From Catalimonadaceae bacterium JC749 (GTDB lineage Bacteria; Bacteroidota; Bacteroidia; Cytophagales; Cyclobacteriaceae), in assembly GCA_021730635.1 (NCBI GenBank), contig JAJNNC010000002.1, forward strand, positions 806,001 through 870,000: a DNA stretch of 64,000 nt, in the 5' to 3' direction. The notes under the pieces were generated by a model. The model searched no databases and had not been told where the DNA came from. It saw nothing but the letters and a program-made list of their open reading frames with translations. Positions 45,992 to 54,342 of the stretch are shown here, one piece after another (position 1 is the stretch's first letter; the number at the start of each line of letters is the position of its first letter). The translations under genes were made by a program, and so were the position numbers.

Positions 45992-46108
45992 ATGGCATTA
46001 GCAAGCAGTGTTGAAACTTTCTGGTTTATGGGAGTATCAGCGATACTGATTTGTCGGGTAACAGAGGCAGCATGCACTGGCTATTGCCTTATCAAAAAGC
46101 ATCAATGA
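45992..46108 (+). CDS. Possible 38-residue leader ORF before kinase-murQ
   Basis: An ATG at 45992 opens 38 codons ending TGA at 46106-46108, one base before the kinase ATG. The peptide is fairly hydrophobic in the middle (FWFMGVSAILIC) and ends in basic residues. It lies downstream of a -7 box and could couple translation of the operon. There is no homology evidence; it may be chance. Confidence 0.25.
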   Translation: MALASSVETFWFMGVSAILICRVTEAACTGYCLIKKHQ

Positions 46109-46109
46109 C

Positions 46110-46949
46110 ATGATACTGATTGCCGATAGCGGTTCTACAAAAACAGACTGGCGTATCCTTGACGGACAAGAAAAAATCACACAGGCCAAAACGGTGGGGA
46201 TCAATCCTTATCATCAGACGGAAGAAGAAATTGCACGGCTGTTGACAGAAGAACTGCTGCCACAAATAGCGCCTGAGATTCAGCAGGTATACTTTTATGG
46301 AGCGGGGTGTACCGGAGAAGCGGTCATACAACAGGTTAAACGGGCATTTGCCGCTGTTTTTCCTGGTGCAGACGTGTGGGTTCATTCCGATTTGTTTGCC
46401 GCTGCCAGGGCTTTGTGCGGGCATGAACCTGGTATCGCTTGTATTTTAGGGACCGGTTCTAATTCTTGTCTGTACGACGGGAAGGAGATCATAGACCACA
46501 TCCCGGCCCTTGGCTATATCCTGGGCGATGAAGGGAGTGCCTCCTATTTGGGAAGAGAATTGCTGAACCGGTTTTTAAAACGGGATATGCCTGAGCCCCT
46601 GCGGCAGCATTTTGAAAAGCGCTATCAGGTCACCCAGGCGGAAGCCCTGGAAAATGTGTACCAGAAACCCCAGGCCAACCGGTATATTGCTGGATTTTCC
46701 AGATTTGCTTTTCATCATCTGAACCATCCCTACATCGCCCGAATCGTGTACGATGGTTTTAAAACTTTCTTTGAACGAAATATATGCCGGTACGAAAATT
46801 ATCAGCAGTATAAGGTGCACTTTACCGGCTCTGTTGCGTTCTACTATGGTAACCTGCTGCGGCAGGTAGCCAACGACCAGGGTGTTGTGTTGCAAAATAT
46901 CCTGGAAAGTCCGATTGCCGGCTTAACATTGTTTCATCAAAAAATGTAA
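46110..46949 (+). CDS. BadF/BadG-type amino-sugar kinase (GlcNAc or MurNAc kinase)
   Basis: A 279-residue kinase of the ASKHA fold. The phosphate-1 motif LIADSGSTKTDWR is at the N-terminus; the phosphate-2 region CILGTGSNSCLYDG and the following GYILGDEGSASYLGRELL are characteristic of GlcNAc kinases of the BadF/BcrA family. It probably phosphorylates GlcNAc or MurNAc at C6. Placement 6 bp before murQ, which acts on MurNAc 6-phosphate, favours a role like MurK of Tannerella and Clostridium. This makes it part of peptidoglycan recycling; choice between the two sugars is inference. Confidence 0.88.
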   Translation: MILIADSGSTKTDWRILDGQEKITQAKTVGINPYHQTEEEIARLLTEELLPQIAPEIQQVYFYGAGCTGEAVIQQVKRAFAAVFPGADVWVHSDLFAAARALCGHEPGIACILGTGSNSCLYDGKEIIDHIPALGYILGDEGSASYLGRELLNRFLKRDMPEPLRQHFEKRYQVTQAEALENVYQKPQANRYIAGFSRFAFHHLNHPYIARIVYDGFKTFFERNICRYENYQQYKVHFTGSVAFYYGNLLRQVANDQGVVLQNILESPIAGLTLFHQKM

Positions 46950-46955
46950 AAATAC

Positions 46956-47765
46956 ATGTCTACAACTGAATCACCCTCAAATTTTGATAATCTGGAAAAA
47001 ATGCCCATCCGGGATTTATTGTCGGGTATTAATGCGGAAGATAAGACAGTGCCCTATGCGGTGGAAAAGGCCATTCCTCAGATTGAGAAACTGGTGACTG
47101 GGACCGTCGAGCGTATGCAAAAGGGAGGGCGATTGTTTTATATTGGTGCCGGCACCAGCGGTCGGCTGGGAATTGTGGATGCTTCCGAATGTCCGCCGAC
47201 CTATGGCGTGCCCCACGATTGGGTGATTGGCCTGATGGCCGGAGGCGACCCTGCGATCCGTAAATCGATAGAATTTGCGGAAGATGATACGGAGCAAGCC
47301 TGGAAGGATCTGCAAGCCTATCAGATCAGTGATCAAGATGTTTTGGTAGGCATTGCAGCTTCCGGCAAAACACCCTATGTGATAGGCGGTGTTCAGAAGG
47401 CACGTGCTGAAGGTATTCTGACGGCCTGTATCACCTGTAACCATGATACACCCCTGGCAGCGGCAGTAGATATTCCGATAGAAGTGGTGGTAGGACCGGA
47501 GTTTGTCACAGGCAGTACCCGGATGAAGGCTGGTACGGCCCAGAAACTGGTCTTAAATATGCTTTCTACCGCTACCATGATCGGATTGGGCAGGGTAGAG
47601 GGCAATAGAATGGTCGATATGCAGCTAAGCAATAATAAACTGGTAGACCGGGGAACCCGCATGATTATGGAGCAGTTATCAATAGGTCGTGAGGAAGCCC
47701 AGCACCTGTTACAACAGCATGGCTCTGTCAGGAAAGCGGTGTACGCCTACCGGCAAAACTCATAA
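46956..47765 (+). CDS. murQ: N-acetylmuramic acid 6-phosphate etherase
   Basis: A 269-residue SIS-domain lyase that splits the lactyl ether of MurNAc 6-phosphate to give GlcNAc 6-phosphate and D-lactate. Conserved segments are YIGAGTSGRLGIVDASECPP, GIAASGKTPYV and GSTRMKAGTAQKL. Length is slightly shorter than the 298 of E. coli MurQ at the N-terminus. It follows the amino-sugar kinase after 6 bp, forming a two-gene cell-wall recycling operon. Confidence 0.96.
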   Translation: MSTTESPSNFDNLEKMPIRDLLSGINAEDKTVPYAVEKAIPQIEKLVTGTVERMQKGGRLFYIGAGTSGRLGIVDASECPPTYGVPHDWVIGLMAGGDPAIRKSIEFAEDDTEQAWKDLQAYQISDQDVLVGIAASGKTPYVIGGVQKARAEGILTACITCNHDTPLAAAVDIPIEVVVGPEFVTGSTRMKAGTAQKLVLNMLSTATMIGLGRVEGNRMVDMQLSNNKLVDRGTRMIMEQLSIGREEAQHLLQQHGSVRKAVYAYRQNS

Positions 47766-47826
47766 GAGAAACCTTCTGGCCATTTGGAGATTTTTTATAG
47801 GGCTGTAGCATTTAAATTCAGACACT

Positions 47827-48402
47827 ATGCACGAAATTGAACCTTACTACAACTGGCTCAAATATTATGATCCTGCCACTGATGAGCAATCCCCTTTTTT
47901 TGGGAAAGAATACAATTATGATCTGTATACCAATGCTATCTATAATTATTATATAGATCCGGCCTGGGATTTTATGGGTTCCGAGACTTTGTATATCAAA
48001 ATCTTATATACCAGCTACAGGCAGGGCTTTTGTGTGATAGAGTTTATCGGTGAGTGGAATGATGCCATCAATAACGATATTATGCACCTGAAGCGGAATA
48101 TTGTGGACCATATGACCAAACGGGGCATCAATAAATTTATTCTCATCGGTGAAAATGTGTTGAATTTTCATGGTTCAGACGACTGCTACTATGAAGAATG
48201 GTTTGAAGATGTGGAAGAAGGCTGGATCGCTGCTGTCAATTTTCGTGACTTTGTGCTGCGGGAATGGCAACGCTATAATGTGGATTCTTATGTGAATTTT
48301 GGGGGAAATCTACAAATCGACAACTGGCGCACCATGAAGCCTACGCACTTTTTTGAGCTAATTCATTCCCTTATTACCCGGCGCTTATCCGCTTCCTATT
48401 AA
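47827..48402 (+). CDS. Conserved-looking hypothetical protein
   Basis: A 191-residue soluble protein rich in Tyr, Asp, Glu and Trp (for example YYNWLKYYDPATDE and DDCYYEEWFEDVEEGW). It has no signal peptide or membrane helix and I do not recognise a domain. The regular codon usage and complete frame suggest a real gene. Its stop overlaps the stop of the convergent SprT-like gene by a few bases. Confidence 0.75.
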   Translation: MHEIEPYYNWLKYYDPATDEQSPFFGKEYNYDLYTNAIYNYYIDPAWDFMGSETLYIKILYTSYRQGFCVIEFIGEWNDAINNDIMHLKRNIVDHMTKRGINKFILIGENVLNFHGSDDCYYEEWFEDVEEGWIAAVNFRDFVLREWQRYNVDSYVNFGGNLQIDNWRTMKPTHFFELIHSLITRRLSASY

Positions 48403-49025
48403 ATGATCTCTACCAGCGCAGATTCAGCGACTGTATAGCATTTGCCTGTTTTTACTTCCCGGCACCAGGCCCGGGTGCGTTTTACTTCTTCCTTTAAAAA
48501 GACCCTTTGATTAAACCGGAATTTGCGGTTGAGCTGCACATCGGCCAGTGTAATAAACCCTTCATTAGCGTCCTGTTGCTGAAGGGCTCTTATCAGACCC
48601 GGGTCTGAACAGGTGGAAGCTTTGGGGTTTTGTAGATACCGTGACAGGGCAAGCAAAATATCATCCGGAAAAATGGAAGGCAGCAGGAGCGGCCTCATCA
48701 GCGTCCGGAAATGATTTTTCCACTCCAGGCCATGAGGGGCAATTTTAAAACCAAATTGCTGAAAAGTTTCCAGATGAGCAATTTCGTGGATATAGGTAAT
48801 TAGAAAGGAGTAAGGATTCAAGTTGTGATTGATCGTAATGGTATGTGATTTCTCCCGTTTGTAGTATCGGTAGTCACCCTGTTTAGTCTTTCGCTGCCGG
48901 GTAATTCTGAAATGAAAAGGGTAGTGCAACCAGAGGCTAAGGCAATAGGAAACTGCTGCCTGAGGGACATGCCGCTCCAACATCTCTCTGATATTGGCAT
49001 GTGAAATATTTAGTTTAGGATTCAT
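48399..49025 (-). CDS. SprT-like zinc metalloprotease domain protein
   Basis: A 208-residue protein. The zinc motif HEIAH (in YIHEIAHLETF) and the downstream PHGLEWKNHFRTLM, which carries a third ligand, match the SprT/Spartan family. Eukaryotic Spartan cleaves DNA-protein crosslinks; bacterial SprT is uncharacterised. It overlaps the start region of its downstream neighbour on the same strand: the 169-residue membrane gene at 49015-49524 ends 11 bp into it, so the two form an operon with that gene first. Confidence 0.87.
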   Translation of the reverse strand: MNPKLNISHANIREMLERHVPQAAVSYCLSLWLHYPFHFRITRQRKTKQGDYRYYKREKSHTITINHNLNPYSFLITYIHEIAHLETFQQFGFKIAPHGLEWKNHFRTLMRPLLLPSIFPDDILLALSRYLQNPKASTCSDPGLIRALQQQDANEGFITLADVQLNRKFRFNQRVFLKEEVKRTRAWCREVKTGKCYTVAESALVEII

Positions 49026-49524
49026 GAAGATTCTGACTGTGGATGATAGTGTCTTGTTCGCTTTTACTCATCTTCAAATCGCGAAAAATACGGATGATGG
49101 TCGGACGGCTAAAGGAAAAAACTACTAAGGCTATTGCATACAGCGCCGCAAACAGTTGTTCACCTGTTAGGTATAATCCGGCAACCGGAAACAGATTTCC
49201 CAGGCATAACAATAAATATTTGATACTGGACTTTCTGAAGAAAAATATTAATTTATCAGAGGAAGGAGCCGTATTATTTAATTTTCGAATTTCTTTCCGG
49301 TACCATACGGAGGCCAGCACCAGGCAGCCTGCTGTGAGCACAATAATAAGCCCATGAGATAGCCAGCGAATTTGTGTAGTATCCTGAAAACCCGACTCAC
49401 TTTCATACTGTAAGTAGACCATAGAAAACAGGATCAGTGGAATACCTACCAGCAGGTAATAGACAATATTCAGGGAATTAAGATAATGGTTCAGATCTTT
49501 TAAAAGTTTTGCTCTGCTGAACAT
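49015..49524 (-). CDS. Hypothetical membrane protein with four helices
   Basis: A 169-residue protein with four predicted membrane helices at about 20-40, 52-72, 98-118 and 120-140. Helices are separated by short loops, and the C-terminus is polar. No family was recognised. Its end overlaps the SprT-like gene by 11 bp, so both are likely translated from one message. It is divergent from the lipoprotein at 49797. Confidence 0.7.
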   Translation of the reverse strand: MFSRAKLLKDLNHYLNSLNIVYYLLVGIPLILFSMVYLQYESESGFQDTTQIRWLSHGLIIVLTAGCLVLASVWYRKEIRKLNNTAPSSDKLIFFFRKSSIKYLLLCLGNLFPVAGLYLTGEQLFAALYAIALVVFSFSRPTIIRIFRDLKMSKSEQDTIIHSQNLHES

Positions 49525-49770
49525 GATCTTTGCTTTAATGTTAATTTGCCTTTCAGAAAACTTGCATTATTTTGATGCATGGCGTAATATCGTGCGAAAC
49601 GAGGCTGTATGGAAGTTACTATTCGCTATTAGGTAAAGAAAACAGCGAAGGTGCCTCAGGGAAATGCCGCTGGGAAAAGTTTTTCATAGCTACTAAAATT
49701 TCTCTCTTTACAAACAACATAAATAATCAAAAAAACTCACTAACTTTTTCATGTTCGGTAAAACTAATTT

Positions 49771-49778
49771 TAATTTTG
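49771..49778 (+). promoter_or_regulatory. -7 box of the lipoprotein-engB transcript
   Basis: TAATTTTG matches TAnnTTTG exactly and lies 18 bp before the ATG at 49797. It excludes the much longer 5' extension starting at 49572 from the coding sequence. Confidence 0.55.
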
Positions 49779-49796
49779 TTTAACGAACAATTTTCA

Positions 49797-50414
49797 ATGA
49801 ATATTCAACGCATATTTTTTGCCTTCATGCTGGTCGGGTTATTTTCTTTGATGGTGGGGTGTAGTACTACCATCAACCGGCAGATGGAACAATCCTCCAT
49901 AGAACAGTTCGATTCGCTGCGTCAGGTGTACTATCATCTGAATGACAGCCTCAGCCAGTCTTTCCAGATCATGCTGCAGGATGACAGCAAAAAAATAGAG
50001 CATATGCAACGCTTGCTTGCAGAGATCAAAGACTCTGGTCATTTTGATGCCGATACTTTGCAGACGCTCTCTGCCTCTCTAGACGAACTACAGCTGATGC
50101 GTTATGATTCCATCTCTTTGGCTGATGCCAAGGTAGTGGACCGATACGACAGTATGGATCTGGCCACCAGCCAGGCCATCATGGAATATACCGAACAACA
50201 TCCCGATTTCGAGAACAACCCCGTCATGACCGTACTGGTAGATCAAATTATGGATGCCAACAACAGCGTCATGTTATACCGGCTTCAGTATGACCGGCTG
50301 ATTCAGCAATTCAATCATTTTCTGGAGGAATACAAAAGTGTGATTGCCACCCTCGACAGCACCGGGGCCCCCGTACAGAAAAGGCCTATGTTTAAGTTAG
50401 TGAACGAAAAGTAG
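49797..50414 (+). CDS. Helical lipoprotein, possibly LemA-like
   Basis: A 205-residue lipoprotein with lipobox MVGCS after a short signal peptide. ATG 49797 is chosen because an exact -7 box lies 18 bp upstream and the long 5' extension lacks protein character. The mature protein is almost entirely helical, with the C-terminal segment LYRLQYDRLIQQFNHFLEEY recalling the last LemA helix (YNxAVxxYN). The LemA call is weak. It is 6 bp before engB and is probably co-transcribed with it. Confidence 0.65.
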   Translation: MNIQRIFFAFMLVGLFSLMVGCSTTINRQMEQSSIEQFDSLRQVYYHLNDSLSQSFQIMLQDDSKKIEHMQRLLAEIKDSGHFDADTLQTLSASLDELQLMRYDSISLADAKVVDRYDSMDLATSQAIMEYTEQHPDFENNPVMTVLVDQIMDANNSVMLYRLQYDRLIQQFNHFLEEYKSVIATLDSTGAPVQKRPMFKLVNEK

Positions 50415-50420
50415 TGCATC

Positions 50421-51023
50421 ATGGAAATTGCCGAGGCTACATTTGTAGGAAGCTATGTGAACTATCAGCAGTGCCCCCCGGGAAAAATTGCGGAATATGC
50501 TTTTATCGGGCGGTCTAATGTGGGCAAGTCTTCTTTGATCAATATGTTGACAGGAAGGAAGAAGCTGGCGAAGACTTCAGGTAAGCCCGGCAAAACGCAA
50601 ACCATCAATTTCTTTTTGATCAACAATAGCTGGCATCTGGTAGACTTGCCAGGGTATGGTTGGGCCAAAGTCAGTAAGACAATGAGGGATTCCTGGACCC
50701 GGATGATAGAAGATTATCTGAGGCATCGTGAGCAGCTTATTACATTGTTTGTATTGATCGATTCCAGGATTTCTCCTCAGAAAAATGATCTGGAATTTCT
50801 GGAGTGGCTGGGTACCCATCAAATCCCTTTTAGCCTGATTTTTACCAAGGCAGATAAACAGTCGCCCAATAAAACACAGCAGGCTGTGGCTGCCTTCCGA
50901 CAGGAAATGCTGCGTACCTGGGAAGCGATGCCGCCCGTATTTATCAGCTCAGCCATTGACCGTACCGGAAGAGAAGATATTTTACAATATATCTTGGGCA
51001 TCAATAAAGGTAATTTTATATGA
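50421..51023 (+). CDS. engB: Ribosome biogenesis GTPase YihA/YsxC
   Basis: A 200-residue TRAFAC GTPase needed for late assembly of the large ribosomal subunit. G1 GRSNVGKSSL, G3 DLPGYGWAK, G4 TKAD and G5 SSA are all in place. The short N-terminal strand AEATFVGSY is typical. Length is standard. The upstream lipoprotein ends 6 bp before it. Confidence 0.96.
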   Translation: MEIAEATFVGSYVNYQQCPPGKIAEYAFIGRSNVGKSSLINMLTGRKKLAKTSGKPGKTQTINFFLINNSWHLVDLPGYGWAKVSKTMRDSWTRMIEDYLRHREQLITLFVLIDSRISPQKNDLEFLEWLGTHQIPFSLIFTKADKQSPNKTQQAVAAFRQEMLRTWEAMPPVFISSAIDRTGREDILQYILGINKGNFI

Positions 51024-51054
51024 GCAGCGGGCTATTATTTGTCGTGAGGCTGTT

Positions 51055-51062
51055 TATCTTTG
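51055..51062 (+). promoter_or_regulatory. -7 box of DUF5606 gene
   Basis: TATCTTTG is an exact match, 37 bp before the ATG at 51100. It sets the start well after the long open frame that begins inside engB. Confidence 0.5.
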
Positions 51063-51099
51063 CATCAATTTTTCTAACACAACGAACCCAATTCAATTT

Positions 51100-51612
51100 A
51101 TGGATTTAAGTGAAATAGCATCAATTAGTGGAAAAGGCGGGTTATACCACATTCTAAAACCTACCCGGGGTGGCGTTATAGTGGAAACGCTGGAGGAACC
51201 CAAGAAAAAAATAGTGGTAGGCAGCAACCACCGGGTTTCTATTCTGAAAGAAGTATCTATTTATACCACTGAAGGAGAAGGCTCTGTACCGCTGGAAAAC
51301 ATTTTTCAGAAAATTTATGAAGAGTTTGGAGAGGATCCCGGCGTAGATAGTTCTTCTGACCAGGATGAGTTGAAGGCTTTTTTGAAGCATATTCTCCCGG
51401 AGTATGATACGGAAAAAGTATATCCCTCAGATATGAAAAAGCTGGTGGCCTGGTATAAGATTCTTTACCAGCATGCTCCCGGAATTTTCACCAAGGAAGA
51501 AGAAAAAACGGAAGAAGCCCAACAGGAGGAGCCACAGGAAACTGACACTTCTGAAGAAAAAAAAGAACCTAAAGCCACTGCCGGTAAAGCCAAGAAAAAA
51601 GAGAGCCAGTAA
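51100..51612 (+). CDS. DUF5606 family protein
   Basis: A 170-residue protein with the N-terminal DUF5606 pattern (MDLSEIASISGKGGLYHI, then RGGVIVETLEE and VGSNHRVSIL). The C-terminal 40 residues are a low-complexity acidic and basic tail (Glu, Lys, Gln). The family is nearly confined to Bacteroidota and has no known function; its small barrel-like N-domain suggests nucleic-acid or protein binding, which is speculation. The start is set by an upstream -7 box. Confidence 0.85.
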   Translation: MDLSEIASISGKGGLYHILKPTRGGVIVETLEEPKKKIVVGSNHRVSILKEVSIYTTEGEGSVPLENIFQKIYEEFGEDPGVDSSSDQDELKAFLKHILPEYDTEKVYPSDMKKLVAWYKILYQHAPGIFTKEEEKTEEAQQEEPQETDTSEEKKEPKATAGKAKKKESQ

Positions 51613-51630
51613 ACCGCTCTTTGACAGAGT

Positions 51631-51692
51631 ATCTTTCCGGATTAGGAAATTCCAAGACCAACATAGCCTGGAAAACCCTCCCTGATCCGGAA
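51631..51692. repeat. Long hairpin between convergent genes
   Basis: CTTTCCGGAT (51631-51640) is perfectly complementary to ATCCGGAAAG (51683-51692). Beyond a T-G wobble, AGG pairs with CCT, extending the stem to about 14 bp. A further TTCCA/TGGAA pair (51648-51652 with 51667-51671) lies in the loop. No T-run follows. It may be a bidirectional terminator or a dispersed palindromic element. Confidence 0.6.
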
Positions 51693-51743
51693 AGTATGCT
51701 GATTGCACGTTCCTCTGATCGCTTGTCTCTCATCCTAAACTAT

Positions 51744-53201
51744 TTATTCTCCCTGTCCAGAAGAGTAGGCATGCTCTCCGTTAAAAGTGTATAAATTCTC
51801 CGTTTTGATAAAATCTAAACCAACTTCTTCATGTACTTTCCTGAGAAGGTCCAATACCTGTACATGGGTTACAGTGCCACCGGCAGGATTTACGAAACGG
51901 CAACGCCAGTGGTCCGTATGAAAGGTTTCCGGCTTCCCTTCGGGATAGACCTTCACCCCCCGGTTGGAAATCATCTTCAGCGTCAGTGTCTGGTGATCCA
52001 CAGCGCTTAGCTTTTTCCCCAATACTTCAGGATTGCGCTCATCTTCATTCCAATCCACAAAAACATCTACGCCAACCAGTTCTTTTTTGAGGCTTTTAGC
52101 GGGTGGGGTAGTCTTATGCAACTGGGAGCCTGACACCGGGTGAAATTCCACGGGCTTCAGATGCTGGGGCTTCTGACCCAGGTGATCTACCACGGCTTTG
52201 GCAAAATCCTGTGTCCCCACAATCTGCCGGCTAGACCCTACCCGGTAGATATCAGCAGTGTGGATGCCATCTTCCAAAGTTTTCAGCCAAGCATTGTTGA
52301 TGGTAGCTGCCACTTCCGGTTGCCCGATATGAACCAGCATCATGATGGCCGCATTCAACAAGCCGGAAGGGTTGGCAATGTCTTTACCGGCGATAGGCGG
52401 TGCTGATCCGTGAATGGCTTCAAACATAGCACAGCATTGCCCGATATTGGCAGAACCGCCCAAACCCACAGAACCTGCTATTTGTGCGGCAATATCCGAA
52501 ATGATGTCTCCATACAAATTAAGGGTCACAACCACATCCAGGGTTTCCGGTTTGTCTGCCAAGATGGCTGACCCTATGTCGATAATCATATGTTCCTTTT
52601 CAATCTCAGGATATTCTTCGCCCACTTCATTAAAAATACGATGAAACAAGCCATCTGTCAGTTTCATAATATTATCTTTGGTGAAGCAGGTGACTTTCCG
52701 GCGGTTGTAGGCTTTGGCATATTCAAAGGCATAGCGAATAATTTTTTCAGATCCCGGCCGGCTCACCAGTTTCAGGCTCTGCACTACCTCTTCCGTTTGC
52801 CGATGTTCTATTCCGGAATATAAATCCTCTTCATTCTCACGAATAATGACCATATCCAGCGCACTGTGCCGGGTAGCCACATAAGGGCTGTAAGAACGAC
52901 AGGGGCGCACATTGGCATACAACCCCAAAGTGGTGCGGGTGGTCACATTCAGTGATTTGAAACCACCGCCCTGGGGGGTGGTGATAGGTGCTTTGAGAAA
53001 TACCTGGGTGCGTCGGAGAGACTCCCAGGAAGAAGGCTCGATGCCGGCACTGACCCCCTGGCGGTACACTTTTTCTCCAATTTCTATTACTTCAGGATCG
53101 ATGGCGGCACCGGCGGCCTCCAGGATATGTAAAGTAGCCTGCATAATCTCCGGACCGATGCCGTCACCGTAGGCCACTGTAATTTTTCTTTTCTCAGCCA
53201 T
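51744..53201 (-). CDS. icd: NADP-dependent isocitrate dehydrogenase, Thermus-type
   Basis: A 485-residue TCA-cycle enzyme that oxidises isocitrate to 2-oxoglutarate. The core (about 1-335) has TVAYGDGIGPEIM, the substrate-site region STTRTTLGLYANVRP-like segment (VTTRTTLGLYANVRP), ENEEDLYSGIEH, and NLYGDIISDIAAQIAG. A C-terminal extension of about 140 residues matches the Thermus thermophilus enzyme rather than E. coli Icd. The motif GSAPPIAGKDIANP is the NADP loop. A hairpin-like repeat (TTGGTTAGG on the coding strand, 53271-53279, pairing with 53241-53246) lies in its leader. Confidence 0.93.
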   Translation of the reverse strand: MAEKRKITVAYGDGIGPEIMQATLHILEAAGAAIDPEVIEIGEKVYRQGVSAGIEPSSWESLRRTQVFLKAPITTPQGGGFKSLNVTTRTTLGLYANVRPCRSYSPYVATRHSALDMVIIRENEEDLYSGIEHRQTEEVVQSLKLVSRPGSEKIIRYAFEYAKAYNRRKVTCFTKDNIMKLTDGLFHRIFNEVGEEYPEIEKEHMIIDIGSAILADKPETLDVVVTLNLYGDIISDIAAQIAGSVGLGGSANIGQCCAMFEAIHGSAPPIAGKDIANPSGLLNAAIMMLVHIGQPEVAATINNAWLKTLEDGIHTADIYRVGSSRQIVGTQDFAKAVVDHLGQKPQHLKPVEFHPVSGSQLHKTTPPAKSLKKELVGVDVFVDWNEDERNPEVLGKKLSAVDHQTLTLKMISNRGVKVYPEGKPETFHTDHWRCRFVNPAGGTVTHVQVLDLLRKVHEEVGLDFIKTENLYTFNGEHAYSSGQGE

Positions 53202-53240
53202 AAAAAGATTTGTTTAAGGTCAATCAAGTTTATTTTGGTA

Positions 53241-53276
53241 GTTAGGCGGCAAGATAGTATACACACAATACCTAAC
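53241..53276. promoter_or_regulatory. Inverted repeat in the icd leader
   Basis: GTTAGG (53241-53246) and CCTAAC (53271-53276) form a perfect pair, extendable with a bulge by TTGG/CCAA. It is 40-75 bp upstream of the icd start on the reverse strand and might be an operator or leader hairpin. Confidence 0.35.
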
Positions 53277-53341
53277 CAATGTAAGGTTTGCAAAAACTCA
53301 GCTTATTGTCTGTGTGATCAAGAACTCATAAGATACTGCTT

Positions 53342-53384
53342 TTGATTATCTTTTTTTTAAATAGTTTTGCCAAACTTTGCAAAA
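53342..53384 (+). promoter_or_regulatory. Distal promoter with overlapping palindrome upstream of enoyl-CoA hydratase
   Basis: TTG (53342-53344), 17 bp, then TAGTTTTG (53362-53369), an exact -33/-7 arrangement. TTTTGC (53365-53370) and GCAAAA (53379-53384) form an inverted repeat across the -7 box and start point. This would be a second, regulated promoter. Confidence 0.5.
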
Positions 53385-53423
53385 TCTTCTGTTTTTATGG
53401 TGCGTTTAATCGTTAGGTGTTTT

Positions 53424-53453
53424 TTGAGATTTATACACCACCTGTTATATTTG
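53424..53453 (+). promoter_or_regulatory. Proximal promoter of enoyl-CoA hydratase
   Basis: TTG (53424-53426), 19 bp, then TATATTTG (53446-53453), matching both Bacteroidota promoter elements. The start codon at 53476 is 22 bp after the box. This is the best promoter in the window. Confidence 0.7.
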
Positions 53454-53475
53454 AATAAATTATTTAAGCATTGCA

Positions 53476-54261
53476 ATGACAAACTTCGACTATATCAATA
53501 CCAACCTTAAAGAAGGCATATTGGTTATTTCTATTAATAGACCTGATAAAATGAACGCTTTGAATAAAGCTACCATTGAAGAAATTGGGGTGGCTATTCA
53601 GGAAGTGTTCGACGACAAGGATATTAAAGGGGTAATCATTACAGGGGAAGGAGAAAAAGCTTTTGCTGCTGGAGCAGACATTGCTGAGATTGCCGAATTA
53701 AATGAGGTGAATGGCCGTAAGTTTTCTGAAACGGGTCAGGAAGTATTCGCTTTGATTGAAAAAAGTGATAAACCCGTGATAGCGGCTGTCAATGGTTTTG
53801 CTTTAGGAGGAGGTTGTGAACTGGCGATGGCCTGCCACTTAAGAATTGCCTCTAAAAATGCTACCTTTGGCCAGCCTGAAGTAAATCTGGGGTTAATTCC
53901 CGGGTTTGGCGGGACGCAACGGTTGCCACAGTTGATCGGCAAAGGCAGGGCATTGGAGATGATGATGACCGCAGATACTATTTCTGCGCAACGTGCGCTG
54001 GATATCGGCCTGGTCAATTACCTGGTGGAAGACAGAAAAGAACTGATGGAGTTCAGCGAGAAACTGATGAGAAAAATTACTTCCAAAGCGCCTTTAGCCA
54101 TCGGTATGATCGTAGATTGTGTCAATGCTTTCTACATGTACGATGAAAATGGCTACCAGACAGAAGCAAACAGCTTTGCGGCTTGTTGTAAGTCTCAGGA
54201 TTTTGAAGAAGGAACACAGGCTTTTCTTGCCAAACGGGAAGCTCATTTTACAGGAGAATAA
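53476..54261 (+). CDS. Enoyl-CoA hydratase/isomerase family protein
   Basis: A 259-residue crotonase-fold enzyme. The oxyanion-hole and catalytic regions AFAAGADIAE and NGFALGGGCELAMAC carry the first catalytic Glu, and QPEVNLGLIPGFGGTQRL the second, so it should hydrate 2-enoyl-CoA in fatty-acid or short-chain acyl-CoA breakdown. Length is typical. It has two candidate promoters upstream and seems to be alone; the flippase starts 81 bp later. Confidence 0.93.
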   Translation: MTNFDYINTNLKEGILVISINRPDKMNALNKATIEEIGVAIQEVFDDKDIKGVIITGEGEKAFAAGADIAEIAELNEVNGRKFSETGQEVFALIEKSDKPVIAAVNGFALGGGCELAMACHLRIASKNATFGQPEVNLGLIPGFGGTQRLPQLIGKGRALEMMMTADTISAQRALDIGLVNYLVEDRKELMEFSEKLMRKITSKAPLAIGMIVDCVNAFYMYDENGYQTEANSFAACCKSQDFEEGTQAFLAKREAHFTGE

Positions 54262-54342
54262 TGCTATCACCTATCTTTAGGGTACGTTATTTGATTGGCA
54301 GTTAACTAAAAAAACTGGCTGCGAATCTGCTGCTCTCTTTTT

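Noticed and set aside
49572-49796. Longer 5' end of the helical lipoprotein (75 extra codons)
   Set aside because: A -7 promoter box and a proper lipoprotein signal define the ATG at 49797; the extension lacks protein character.
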